Source: a virus
Length of the DNA: 55,569 nt
Direction: 5' to 3' (one strand)
IMG/VR virus record: IMGVR_UViG_3300044644_002107
Location: 1 to 55,569 of that record
A program made the position numbers and the translations under genes. Below the pieces are notes generated by a model, which saw only the letters and a list, made by a program, of their open reading frames with translations, had not been told where the DNA came from and made no database searches. Shown one piece after another: positions 48,253 to 55,569 of this stretch. How positions within the stretch are numbered: position 1 is the first letter of the stretch; the number at the start of each line of letters is the position of its first letter.

Positions 48253-51127
48253 CAAAAACCCAACTATCAACAAGAGCAGTTAACGTTTGAGTTGTTACTG
48301 TGTTTATAAGCCTTTGGCCTATGCTATTGGGGTGTAATGCTGCTGTTAACGGTACAGTCAAGATTGTATCAGGATCAAATACTGTTGAACCATAATACCT
48401 TTTGTCTGGAGGACCAGCAATTGCTCCAAAATAAAGATTAGAAGAAGCAGGAAGAGCAACGGTTCCCACGAGAGAATTGTTGTTGTATAAAGTATCTTTT
48501 ACCACATCTGATTCGCTAGGATAGCTAAACGTGGCGTTCTCGGTCCAATTGTATACATAAGAGCCTCTATCAGCTCCATTGTGCCTTGTGTATTGAACAG
48601 GATTTCCGATTGGAATGTATTTTACAGAAGGAGCACAAATAGTTTGCATTCCATTTTGAGCATTTAAAATGTTTCCTGTTAAGAAAACCGATAACGTGCT
48701 CGTGCTAGTGGAAAAAATTGAAGGAGTGTGTACGTTTGGCATTAAATTGTCCCCGCTTAACCAAATTTCCATTGAAGCAGTATCAGCCAACCAAACAACA
48801 GGAACAATAGAAGTATTTTTCTCATTCGTTTGTAAATACGAAACCATGTTCACGTCGTTAAAGTATGACCTTGTTCCTCCTGCAAAATAAACAGCTGGCT
48901 TGTACGCTCCAGTCGATGTGCCTTGACTTGGATATAATGTACATTTTGTCATGTATAAAATGCCGTTTGCACTTTGAACTCCAATAGATTCGGTAATGTC
49001 AACAAGATTATTACTGTTGTTTCTAACATCAAAAGAACAATTAGACATTACAGCTGTTGCAGTAGAATTGTTTAAAATAATACAAGGGGAATAACTCCGG
49101 CCGGTTCCGTTTGGAGTATAATTAATGTTTGTTAAATTAACGACGCTATTTGCTCCATTTAACAATAAAGCAGGCCTCGCTCTACTACCAGAGCCGCTTT
49201 TGGAATTGCCCTTCATGCCAACCCTGTCAGCAGATAAAATTGAATTGTCAAGCAAAGTAATACATCCATAAGTTCCGGCTCTTGCTCCTTGCAGACCGTA
49301 TCCTTCTGTGCTAATAACACAGCTCGACAAAACATTTAATGTACTAAAAGAAGCTACGGCTATAGCGTTTTCAAGATATACATTCGTAGCGCTTAACTGA
49401 GTAGGTTGAGATTGAGAAGAAGACACAAGAACCGTGTAAGTAGGCGTCGATACATCGTTTCCGTTTATTACTTCGGCTCTCAATGTGCCAACTCTATTGA
49501 GCATAAATGTTCCTCCTTGAGTTATTAAAGGATTTGCAGAATATCCTCCAATTATTGCAGCTTGTATAGAAGCAAGGTCGCTTGCTGTTACTTGTTTGTT
49601 ATTTGTGTAAAAATAATCTGTTGGTTTGATTGCATTGTGTGGAGCTGGTTCTAAATTAACACTCCACACAGTTGGGTCGCTCCAATCTCCGTTTTTTGTT
49701 GGATACACTGTTCTTGGAACGTTCAGAAAACTCCATTTTCTGGCTAAATAATAGTTTACGTCTTCAATTTCAGTTGGAGTAAGTCCTCTGTCGTAAACAA
49801 TAACTTCACAACATTCTCCTTGATAAAAACCACTGTAACTTGAATGATTTAAATGAGTTTCATTTGTAGCAAAATTGCATAAAGGAGTTAGTGTATAAAA
49901 AACTTTAGCGGGGTCAGTGTATGGGGTATTGTTGGATTGGCTTACAACGTAATAAGCTCCGTGCGATCCGTTTTGAGCTAGGGCTAACGCACTTCCTGAA
50001 AGTTGTGACATGAACACGGAGAAACGGTTGTTTTGCGGGTGAGCATGAGAAATATAACTTCTGTAAGTAGTAGTTGAGCGGCCGCCGGTGTCTACAGGAT
50101 CATAATAATTTCTCATTCCTGGTTCCCAGACAAGCGGCATGAAATTTCTCGTTGAAGCTGTCCCGGCTGTAGATGCTCCTACTGCTACATTAAAGCCATT
50201 TGTTTCTCCACAACGTTGTCCGTATACTGTGCGTTGGCCTGTAGCTGCTCCGTTTGGTCTAGTTAAAACAAAAACCGTTTGAGAAGTATACTGTTTGTCA
50301 AAATGAGATGTAAATCCATCATCTGTTCCGTCAAAAACTAAAGCACTAAGCGTGGAGCTCCACGTTGGTCTTGTTGTTAATAATTTATTACCAATCGAAA
50401 AATGATTATTGTTAGAAGTTTTGTCTTTCCAAAAACCAACCGCTTCTCCGTTTCCAACAACCTGAGAACTCATTGGAGCTACAACAGAACCATACAAATG
50501 TCCTCGATATGTAGCACTCAATTCAAGTTGAGTGTTGTATACGTATACGTTTCCTGCTCTTGGTAGTAGTATTTTAGGATAATAAGTTAAATTTGCGTTT
50601 GTTAAATTGTTGACCGTAAGAGTACAATAAAACCAGCCATTTGTTGATAAAGTTATTGTGGCTGTGGAATTTATTGTTGATCCATATTGAATTAGCGTGT
50701 TCGCAGAGAGGGATCCATTAGAGCTTAAAATATAAGAACAACTAGCCCCTTGAGTCTGATTCAAATTAGTTAATTCCAACTTAACTACTGACAACGGAAC
50801 AAATGGGGACAGTATTGGCTTTATGTATGCAGCAAAAGTGTATCCAGATGGAGCCAAAGTTACTGAAGTTGACAAACCTTGTACTCCCGTAGATGAGGAT
50901 GTGCCTAAAATTCTAGCTCCTTGCAAACCATGAGGACTATATACCGGAGAAGCAATAGATACAGAAGAGACTCCTGTTGTGGCAGTTGGACGCGACCAGT
51001 TGTTAATATCAATCGGATTAGGAATGAGATTTTGTCGGGTTGCACTAACGTTTAAATACATCGTAGAAATGTCCGATGCATCTAACCAGACTATACATTT
51101 AGAAAGATCTGTTGGCTTAGTGATCAT
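48248..51127 (-). CDS. Fibre protein with two lectin-like beta domains and shared C-terminus
   Basis: 959 residues. KCIVWLDASDISTMYLN near 10-26 opens a LamG-like domain, into which a beta-sandwich of carbohydrate-binding type is inserted (about 35-205: NNWSRPTATTGVSS ... GYTFAAYIKP ... NVYVYNTQLELS). The LamG part resumes to NYYLARKWSF near 480. A beta-helix-like region follows (about 560-830), then the shared end (NATFSYPSESDVVKDT, NSIGQRLINTVTTQTLT). It is the first of the four paralogous large fibres as transcribed. GTTGACA and CATAAGTA lie upstream of the ATG. Confidence 0.8.
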   Translation of the reverse strand: MITKPTDLSKCIVWLDASDISTMYLNVSATRQNLIPNPIDINNWSRPTATTGVSSVSIASPVYSPHGLQGARILGTSSSTGVQGLSTSVTLAPSGYTFAAYIKPILSPFVPLSVVKLELTNLNQTQGASCSYILSSNGSLSANTLIQYGSTINSTATITLSTNGWFYCTLTVNNLTNANLTYYPKILLPRAGNVYVYNTQLELSATYRGHLYGSVVAPMSSQVVGNGEAVGFWKDKTSNNNHFSIGNKLLTTRPTWSSTLSALVFDGTDDGFTSHFDKQYTSQTVFVLTRPNGAATGQRTVYGQRCGETNGFNVAVGASTAGTASTRNFMPLVWEPGMRNYYDPVDTGGRSTTTYRSYISHAHPQNNRFSVFMSQLSGSALALAQNGSHGAYYVVSQSNNTPYTDPAKVFYTLTPLCNFATNETHLNHSSYSGFYQGECCEVIVYDRGLTPTEIEDVNYYLARKWSFLNVPRTVYPTKNGDWSDPTVWSVNLEPAPHNAIKPTDYFYTNNKQVTASDLASIQAAIIGGYSANPLITQGGTFMLNRVGTLRAEVINGNDVSTPTYTVLVSSSQSQPTQLSATNVYLENAIAVASFSTLNVLSSCVISTEGYGLQGARAGTYGCITLLDNSILSADRVGMKGNSKSGSGSRARPALLLNGANSVVNLTNINYTPNGTGRSYSPCIILNNSTATAVMSNCSFDVRNNSNNLVDITESIGVQSANGILYMTKCTLYPSQGTSTGAYKPAVYFAGGTRSYFNDVNMVSYLQTNEKNTSIVPVVWLADTASMEIWLSGDNLMPNVHTPSIFSTSTSTLSVFLTGNILNAQNGMQTICAPSVKYIPIGNPVQYTRHNGADRGSYVYNWTENATFSYPSESDVVKDTLYNNNSLVGTVALPASSNLYFGAIAGPPDKRYYGSTVFDPDTILTVPLTAALHPNSIGQRLINTVTTQTLTALVDSWVFA

Positions 51128-51144
51128 TATTTGTCAACGTATAC

Positions 51145-51849
51145 TTATGTATAAGTTGCTGTATATCTATCAGACCAAGCTACATTTACTGCTACTTGAT
51201 TACTTGATACTGTTCCAACAAGAGTTGTTTTTAATCTGGTTATTTTCCAAATGTTTTGATTGTCATACGTTCCGTATAGAGCTACTCCAGAATATGTGGT
51301 AAATCCTCCATCTCGAATGTCAAATTTTCTTATTGGAGCATATTGTCCTCCAGAAATTGTCCGGACAGTAGAATAAACAGAATCCCAATTGGCTGATGTA
51401 GATGCGTTTGAAGAATAAACAGAATCCCAACTGGCTGATGTAGATACGTTTGAAGAATAAACAGAATCCCAATTAGCTGACGTGTTAGATACAGAACTAT
51501 AAACAGAATCCCAATTAGCTGACGTGTTAGATACAGAACTATAAACAGAATCCCAATTAGCAGAAGTTGATTCTAATTTTGTAGAAACTACAGCGTAGCG
51601 GTCAATATCAAATGGAACTAAATCCTCATCAGATATTCCATCTCTGTACCAATATTTTTGAGGAACATCATTGACAAGTAACCTGACCTCAAGAGATTTA
51701 AATCTTACTGCTGGGGAAATTGCTAAATTTGCTGCGCTAATGGCTCCAGCTATTGTAATGCCATCATATGGACCAGACCACGCGTCTGCTGGAACAGCAA
51801 CTGTCGGCTGAAATCCGTATGGTACTTGAAATCCTGTTGTTAAAGCCAT
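51145..51849 (-). CDS. Fibre protein with five tandem TSANWDSVYSS repeats
   Basis: 234 residues. The N-terminus resembles a small attachment domain (GFQVPYGFQPTVAVPADAW ... RFKSLEVRLLVNDVPQKYW). Residues about 95-165 carry five copies of a 14-residue unit, TSANWDSVYSSVSN or close variants. The same S-A-N-W-x-S-V-Y element appears singly in fibres at 9304, 11591 and 51858. The C-terminal 70 residues are beta-rich. Starts five bases after CATAAATA. Confidence 0.78.
   Translation of the reverse strand: MALTTGFQVPYGFQPTVAVPADAWSGPYDGITIAGAISAANLAISPAVRFKSLEVRLLVNDVPQKYWYRDGISDEDLVPFDIDRYAVVSTKLESTSANWDSVYSSVSNTSANWDSVYSSVSNTSANWDSVYSSNVSTSASWDSVYSSNASTSANWDSVYSTVRTISGGQYAPIRKFDIRDGGFTTYSGVALYGTYDNQNIWKITRLKTTLVGTVSSNQVAVNVAWSDRYTATYT
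51365..51570 (-). repeat. 42-base tandem repeats encoding TSANWDSVYSSVSN
   Basis: Five units of about 42 bases with the core AACAGAATCCCAATTAGCTG; two adjacent units are almost identical. They are in frame and encode the fibre's 14-residue repeats. The period equals a multiple of codons, so the tract can expand or shrink without a frameshift. Confidence 0.9.
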
Positions 51850-51854
51850 GTTAT

Positions 51855-51862
51855 TATTTATG
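51855..51862 (-). promoter_or_regulatory. Late-promoter-like motif CATAAATA
   Basis: CATAAATA, ATAAC, ATG at 51849 on the minus strand (spacing 5). It overlaps the end of the upstream gene. Confidence 0.5.
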
Positions 51863-53876
51863 CTCTAGTTACTTGATGTCTGTGATTGCTACTGTAAGGT
51901 ATGCCAGCAGTTAGTGTGTATACTTTATATGAAGTAGCAGTACCCGCATAATCATTAACGTTGAACGGATTGTTAATATAGTTATTAGTTAAAGGAGCAT
52001 TTGAAGCATCCAAATCAATTACGTTTGTTATGCTCAAGCTATTGGGCATAGCTACGGTGAAATTAGTATGAGTAGTGCCTGTATGTAAATCAAATGGATT
52101 TTGAGTGCTTGTATTAATGCTTAAAATTGACGATAGAGCTCTGACTTGGCTTGAAGTTGTTGGAGCAGAAGAAGACGGCCCGAGGAATATTAAATTATAA
52201 AAATTAATAAGACTTGTTGAGCTGTAATCTTGAGTTGCATCTGAACGTCTAAATTGATCAACAACTTTAATTCTGTAGCCAATTGAATTGGATCCAGAAA
52301 GCGTCGCATTATTATGATTTGTAGCTGTTATAGTATGAGAATTTGTAATCTGAGCCGTAAACAACCCATTCACTAAACTGACAAGCGTATAAGACACTCC
52401 TGTTGAGGGATTTACTACCTTGGAAACATTTGGAGTAATCCATGCGTTGTTGGTTGCAAGAGCATTTCCGTTGACGTCTGAAATATTAAACGTTGTTCCA
52501 GTAGGCGTTGTTGCAATACGATAAGTATTTCCAATAAATCCAGAGCCTACAGGAAGATCCGAGAAAGTAACTTGGTCGTTTACTGCAATTCCTAGAGATG
52601 CAATATCCCCAGTAAATTGCCCTGATATTCCTGTCTCAAACCACGACCCGCTACCATTAACTTGATATTCTATTGCATAACTAACTAAAGGAACATATGT
52701 TGAAATCCTTGTAATCGTTCCGCTAATATTTGAACTTACATTGCCTTTTTCTCTGGCTAAATTACTCTCACTTCCAGAAATATTAGGCCCAGTCACACTT
52801 ATAGTAATTGTTGGAGCACTGTAAGCTACTACTGTTACGTTATTTGTAGCTGTTACTGCTGCTCCTGCTGTATCTGTTACAACGTATCTGTAGTTAAACG
52901 GTTGAGTGTTGTAATTTGTATCCGTAAGACTATGAATATAAGAACCAGCTGATAAAGTTGTTGCTGATAAGTTGGTCCAAGCTCCTGTGTTGTTTCTTCT
53001 CCAGTCTATAGTTCCTGAAGCACAAGTAGCATTGAGACTTGAAATAAAATGAGTAAAGTTGAGAGTATTGTAAATCGCTGTTTTGTTAAACGTTGTCGTG
53101 GAAGAAGACGGAGTAATAAATGCGGCCGGGGTAATCGGTTCTTGTATGGAAAGTAAAATAACTTCTTTTGGAGTTTTTCCTGTAGCGGGAATAACGGATC
53201 CATTTGAATATCTACCAAATGATTTTCCAATAGGAAGAGAAACTATTAAATCGTTTTGAAATGTCCAATACGCTGAAGCTTGATTAACGTTACTGAAGAC
53301 ACTATTCCAAGTGTCTGAAGACCCTCCCTTTCCGTCATAAATAGCTGATGCGCTTATTTCTCCGTTGACGGTAAATTCTTTATTTGGAGTGCTTGTTCTA
53401 ACGCCTACAAAATTATTTAGAGAATGATCTCCTCCAACGTGAAGGACTTCAATGCCAGAATCCTTATCGTAGAATGACGCAATGTCTCCAGTTCCGTCTT
53501 GGGACACGTATAAAGCAGCACTTGATCCAAAATTAACAACACTTAAAGCACTAGTCGTGTTAAAAATCGTGTTGGCGAAGTATTGAGTTCCAGAAGAAGA
53601 CAAATCTCCGTGAATAGTCACGTCTCCGTATATTTTTCCTCCAGTTAAAGATAAAAATTTAGAAACACCTTGCAAGCTTATGTCTATCCACTTGTCTCTG
53701 GCAGCATTTAGTTGGTATATTTTTCCGTCTTGTAAGTCAGTAACTATCTGACCTGCGTATCTTCTTTCTTGAGTAAGAAAATTGTTTCTCTGAAGAGTTG
53801 TAGAAAAAACTAAATCTAGATCCAGTGGTCCACTGAACTGCCTTTTAAACTGGAGAGGAAAAATAAAATCGCCCAT
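51858..53876 (-). CDS. Large tail-fibre-type protein
   Basis: 672 residues. N-terminal FPLQFKRQFSGPLDLD and NNFLTQERRYAGQIVTDLQDGKIYQL is a fibre attachment region. Near 75-170 the protein follows the fibre at 7972 (GDLSSSGTQYF ... VVNFGSSAALYVSQDGTGDIASF ... FVGVRTSTPNKEFTVNGEIS). A DTWNSVFSNVNQASAYW element near 190 is the S-x-W repeat. Residues about 260-520 hold two or more Ig-like beta domains. C-terminus beta-rich. Probably a distal or side fibre. Confidence 0.78.
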   Translation of the reverse strand: MGDFIFPLQFKRQFSGPLDLDLVFSTTLQRNNFLTQERRYAGQIVTDLQDGKIYQLNAARDKWIDISLQGVSKFLSLTGGKIYGDVTIHGDLSSSGTQYFANTIFNTTSALSVVNFGSSAALYVSQDGTGDIASFYDKDSGIEVLHVGGDHSLNNFVGVRTSTPNKEFTVNGEISASAIYDGKGGSSDTWNSVFSNVNQASAYWTFQNDLIVSLPIGKSFGRYSNGSVIPATGKTPKEVILLSIQEPITPAAFITPSSSTTTFNKTAIYNTLNFTHFISSLNATCASGTIDWRRNNTGAWTNLSATTLSAGSYIHSLTDTNYNTQPFNYRYVVTDTAGAAVTATNNVTVVAYSAPTITISVTGPNISGSESNLAREKGNVSSNISGTITRISTYVPLVSYAIEYQVNGSGSWFETGISGQFTGDIASLGIAVNDQVTFSDLPVGSGFIGNTYRIATTPTGTTFNISDVNGNALATNNAWITPNVSKVVNPSTGVSYTLVSLVNGLFTAQITNSHTITATNHNNATLSGSNSIGYRIKVVDQFRRSDATQDYSSTSLINFYNLIFLGPSSSAPTTSSQVRALSSILSINTSTQNPFDLHTGTTHTNFTVAMPNSLSITNVIDLDASNAPLTNNYINNPFNVNDYAGTATSYKVYTLTAGIPYSSNHRHQVTRA

Positions 53877-53880
53877 ATGT

Positions 53881-55206
53881 TTATATTGTTACTATATAAT
53901 TAACAGCTTCGCTGAACGGTTCGACAGGAGCGTATGTATAAACGTTGTAATTGACAGGAGTATAATCATTTAATCCTGAAACCGCAATTGTTGTTAACGT
54001 AAAGTTCTCTTTAACATCTGCCCCAAGACCTTCAATGTATTCTACTGTAGACACAGAACCCAAGGAAGCTGGATAAGCAAAGCAAACATCTATAGAATTA
54101 AGTGGTATATTAATTCTTAACACCGATCCTTTTACTGGATTTAATATATTGTTTTGTAACAACCGTATTCCGTCGCTGTCAGCAGAGCTTAAATCTGTTC
54201 CGTAAAACGCTCTTCTTTTACCTAAAATGCTTGTTGTAGCAGATAAATTTCCAGCTGGTAAAGAAAGTAAATATGGTTGGTTTTTGTTGTTTAGTGGTTG
54301 GTCTCCAGAAAGATATTCAACCGTAGCTGCAAACGTATTTGTTCCTTCTTCTACTTGAAATACAGGAAATTCTAAAATAAAATCCCCTCCGTTATCTAAA
54401 CCACTAAGAATATATTTAGAAGCTTCTCCTGCTCTTGTGTTTTGTAAGGCGTTATTACTCCAAATTCCTCCGATCAAAGTGCCTACAATAGAACCTGGAT
54501 TATATATTGCAGAAAGAGTTACGCCGTACATTCCAACTTCTACGATAGAAGATAAGCTTGTTTGGAGAGTTAGAGTGGGGTCAATTATTGTTGGATAAAA
54601 GGTGGTCTTAAGCAATTGTTCCACGAATCCTTGTAAAGTAGTTCCTCCTGGAACAATTTCCCCAGCACTTATTGACCCTACTTGCATGTCAGCTGTGATT
54701 GAAGGATCTGGGTTGTTTATCGTAAAATTGTTGTTAACTTTAATCAAATAATAATTGTTAAATTCAAATTGCTCAAATGGATTTATTTGATTTGAAGGAA
54801 CATATGTTCTAAGAATTGATTTGTCCTTAGAAGTTGTTTTAACTTCATCTATAAAAGAATTATACGAGCTTATTGAAAGAGAAGTTACAAACGGATAACG
54901 AAATATTGTATATTTACTTGGAGATGAACCAATAAAATCTATTTTATCCAGTATAGTTTCTGATTGAAAATTTTGAAAAGAAATTGGTTGTTTGGCAAAA
55001 ATAATATAACCAGAAAGAGAATCTAAAATTGAAAAATCATTCTGTTGTCCGGAAATGTATTCAGTTAAGGTAGTGTCATTTCCAGAAAGAGTCTTTACAC
55101 TTATTAACTTTTCGTCTATTGAACTAAGCGGAACAAAAGTAATGGAATCATTAGTGATTAAATTAAACTTGCCCAAATAATCTCCTTGACAAAAAACGCC
55201 TTTCAT
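53881..55206 (-). CDS. Fibre/baseplate-type beta-rich protein
   Basis: 441 residues, first gene of the minus-strand fibre array after a terminator. Beta-rich throughout. SAGEIVPGGTTLQGFVEQLLKTTFYP near 180-205 is a pattern common in phage fibre or spike proteins ('ipaGttl.dfv..ml.k...P'). The remaining sequence has Ig-like repeats (EYLSGDQPLNNKNQPYLLSLP). It may link the fibres to the tail. GATAAGTA lies six bases before the start. Confidence 0.72.
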   Translation of the reverse strand: MKGVFCQGDYLGKFNLITNDSITFVPLSSIDEKLISVKTLSGNDTTLTEYISGQQNDFSILDSLSGYIIFAKQPISFQNFQSETILDKIDFIGSSPSKYTIFRYPFVTSLSISSYNSFIDEVKTTSKDKSILRTYVPSNQINPFEQFEFNNYYLIKVNNNFTINNPDPSITADMQVGSISAGEIVPGGTTLQGFVEQLLKTTFYPTIIDPTLTLQTSLSSIVEVGMYGVTLSAIYNPGSIVGTLIGGIWSNNALQNTRAGEASKYILSGLDNGGDFILEFPVFQVEEGTNTFAATVEYLSGDQPLNNKNQPYLLSLPAGNLSATTSILGKRRAFYGTDLSSADSDGIRLLQNNILNPVKGSVLRINIPLNSIDVCFAYPASLGSVSTVEYIEGLGADVKENFTLTTIAVSGLNDYTPVNYNVYTYAPVEPFSEAVNYIVTI

Positions 55207-55212
55207 TTTTTA

Positions 55213-55220
55213 TACTTATC
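55213..55220 (-). promoter_or_regulatory. Late-promoter-like motif GATAAGTA
   Basis: GATAAGTA then TAAAAA then ATG (55206) on the minus strand (spacing 6). It would start the long fibre transcript after the terminator at 55258. Confidence 0.55.
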
Positions 55221-55257
55221 ATTTTTAAATAAAATACCTTAACTACTCTCTTGCAAA

Positions 55258-55293
55258 AACAAAAAAAACCCCTTGGTGTTATCCAAGGGGTTT
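55258..55293 (-). terminator. Intrinsic terminator for the Pro/Thr-repeat gene
   Basis: AAACCCCTTGG (55266-55276) pairs with CCAAGGGGTTT (55283-55293) around TGTTAT; on the minus strand the hairpin is followed by eight or more T. It lies 31 bases after the stop of the gene at the window's right end. Confidence 0.92.
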
Positions 55294-55324
55294 AAAATAC
55301 TCGAAGAGTGGTTCTATTACGTTA

Positions 55325-55569
55325 TCAGATGACTTCAGTCTCCGTTGGAGTTGGAGTTGGAGTTGGAGGAACCTCGGTCTCTGTTGGAGTTGGAGTTGGA
55401 GGAACCTCGGTCTCTGTTGGAGTTGGAGTTGGAGTTGGAGGAACCTCGGTCTCTGTTGGAGTTGGAGTTGGAGGAACCTCAGTTGCTGTTGGAGTTGGAG
55501 TTGGAGGAACCTCAGTTGCTGTTGGAGTTGGAGTTGGAGGAACCTCAGTTGCTGTTGGAGTTGGAGTTG
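55325..55569 (-). CDS. C-terminal end of a Pro/Thr-repeat protein, 5' truncated
   Basis: The frame is open from the right edge to the stop at 55325-55327 and encodes at least 80 residues made of repeats TPTPTATEVPP and [11 protein letters not shown], ending TETEVI. The start is beyond the window. Its DNA units (GGAGTTGGAGTTGGAGG, about 33-39 bases) are of the same type as the linkers at 25921 and 17041. It is followed by a strong terminator. What precedes the repeats is not known; the protein could be a virion or membrane protein carrying a mucin-like tail. Confidence 0.8.
   Translation of the reverse strand, partial: TPTPTATEVPPTPTPTATEVPPTPTPTATEVPPTPTPTETEVPPTPTPTPTETEVPPTPTPTETEVPPTPTPTPTETEVI
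55325..55569 (-). repeat. Pro/Thr-encoding tandem repeats at the right edge
   Basis: At least six units of GTTGGAGTTGGAGTTGGAGG followed by AACCTCGGTCTCT or AACCTCAGTTGCT, 33-39 bases each. Coding, not CRISPR, because units differ only by codon changes and have no spacers. Confidence 0.9.

Noticed and set aside
51365-51570. Regular 42-base repeats as a possible origin or regulatory iteron
   Set aside because: They encode in-frame fibre repeats; no AT-rich unwinding element or replication gene adjoins them.
55325-55569. Tandem repeats that look like a CRISPR array
   Set aside because: Units are in-frame coding repeats without unique spacers or palindromes.
1-55569. tRNA genes
   Set aside because: Coding sequence covers nearly everything; I found no cloverleaf-like stretch in the short gaps, though I could not run a search.

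Overview
The window is AT-rich, almost completely packed with genes on both strands, and carries the head and neck genes of a contractile-tailed phage of the T4 supergroup (Caudoviricetes, myovirus type). Recognisable T4-like proteins are neck protein gp14, portal gp20, a gp13-like neck protein, head-completion protein gp4, prohead protease gp21, a small prohead-core protein, scaffold gp22, major capsid gp23, a GroES/gp31-like co-chaperonin and clamp-loader small subunit gp62. I saw no integrase, repressor, rRNA, tRNA or CRISPR array. It is most simply a piece of a large lytic phage genome, probably environmental. The host cannot be read from the sequence. Shine-Dalgarno sites are scarce.

Layout. 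1-4.8 kb: a sugar-modification block (GT8-like end, PIG-L deacetylase, asparagine-synthase-like amidotransferase, short nucleotide-sugar dehydrogenase, GT32). 4.9-7.9 kb: an acidic putative head-core protein, gp14 and small proteins. 7.9-16.9 kb: plus-strand fibre/adhesin genes. 16.9-23.7 kb (minus): a membrane protein with a Pro/Thr tail, four consecutive glycosyltransferase-like genes and small unknowns. 23.7-33.5 kb (mostly plus): portal, gp13-like fusion, small basic head protein, gp4, then protease, core, scaffold and major capsid with a terminator. 33.5-39.5 kb (mostly minus): co-chaperonin, WYL_2-like protein, a compact operon (QueD-like, P-loop kinase, TGT/DpdA-like, GT2, unknown, gp62), a sugar epimerase and a small gene with strong codon bias. 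39.5-55.2 kb (minus): a very large fibre array with LamG-like and beta-helix repeat proteins. 55.3 kb to the end: the C-terminus of another Pro/Thr-repeat protein.

How the genes may work together. Head genes build and mature the capsid. At least three proteins begin with a short leader ending in L-x-E|A, the type of site cut by the gp21 protease, and may be internal head proteins. About 15 kb of fibre genes plus 8 kb upstream suggest a complex or variable host-binding apparatus. Seven or more glycosyltransferase-like genes, sugar-nucleotide enzymes and three unrelated proteins with mucin-like TPTPTPTES repeats suggest (inference) that the phage glycosylates its own virion or the host surface. 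A TGT/DpdA-like plus QueD-like pair suggests possible 7-deazaguanine DNA modification.

Regulation. A motif NATAARTA, close to the T4 late promoter TATAAATA, recurs 5-6 nt before start codons of many genes on both strands. At T4-late geometry, transcription would begin at or next to the ATG, giving leaderless late mRNAs. Five strong intrinsic terminators follow selected genes. No stretch longer than about 110 bases is left without a gene or terminator.
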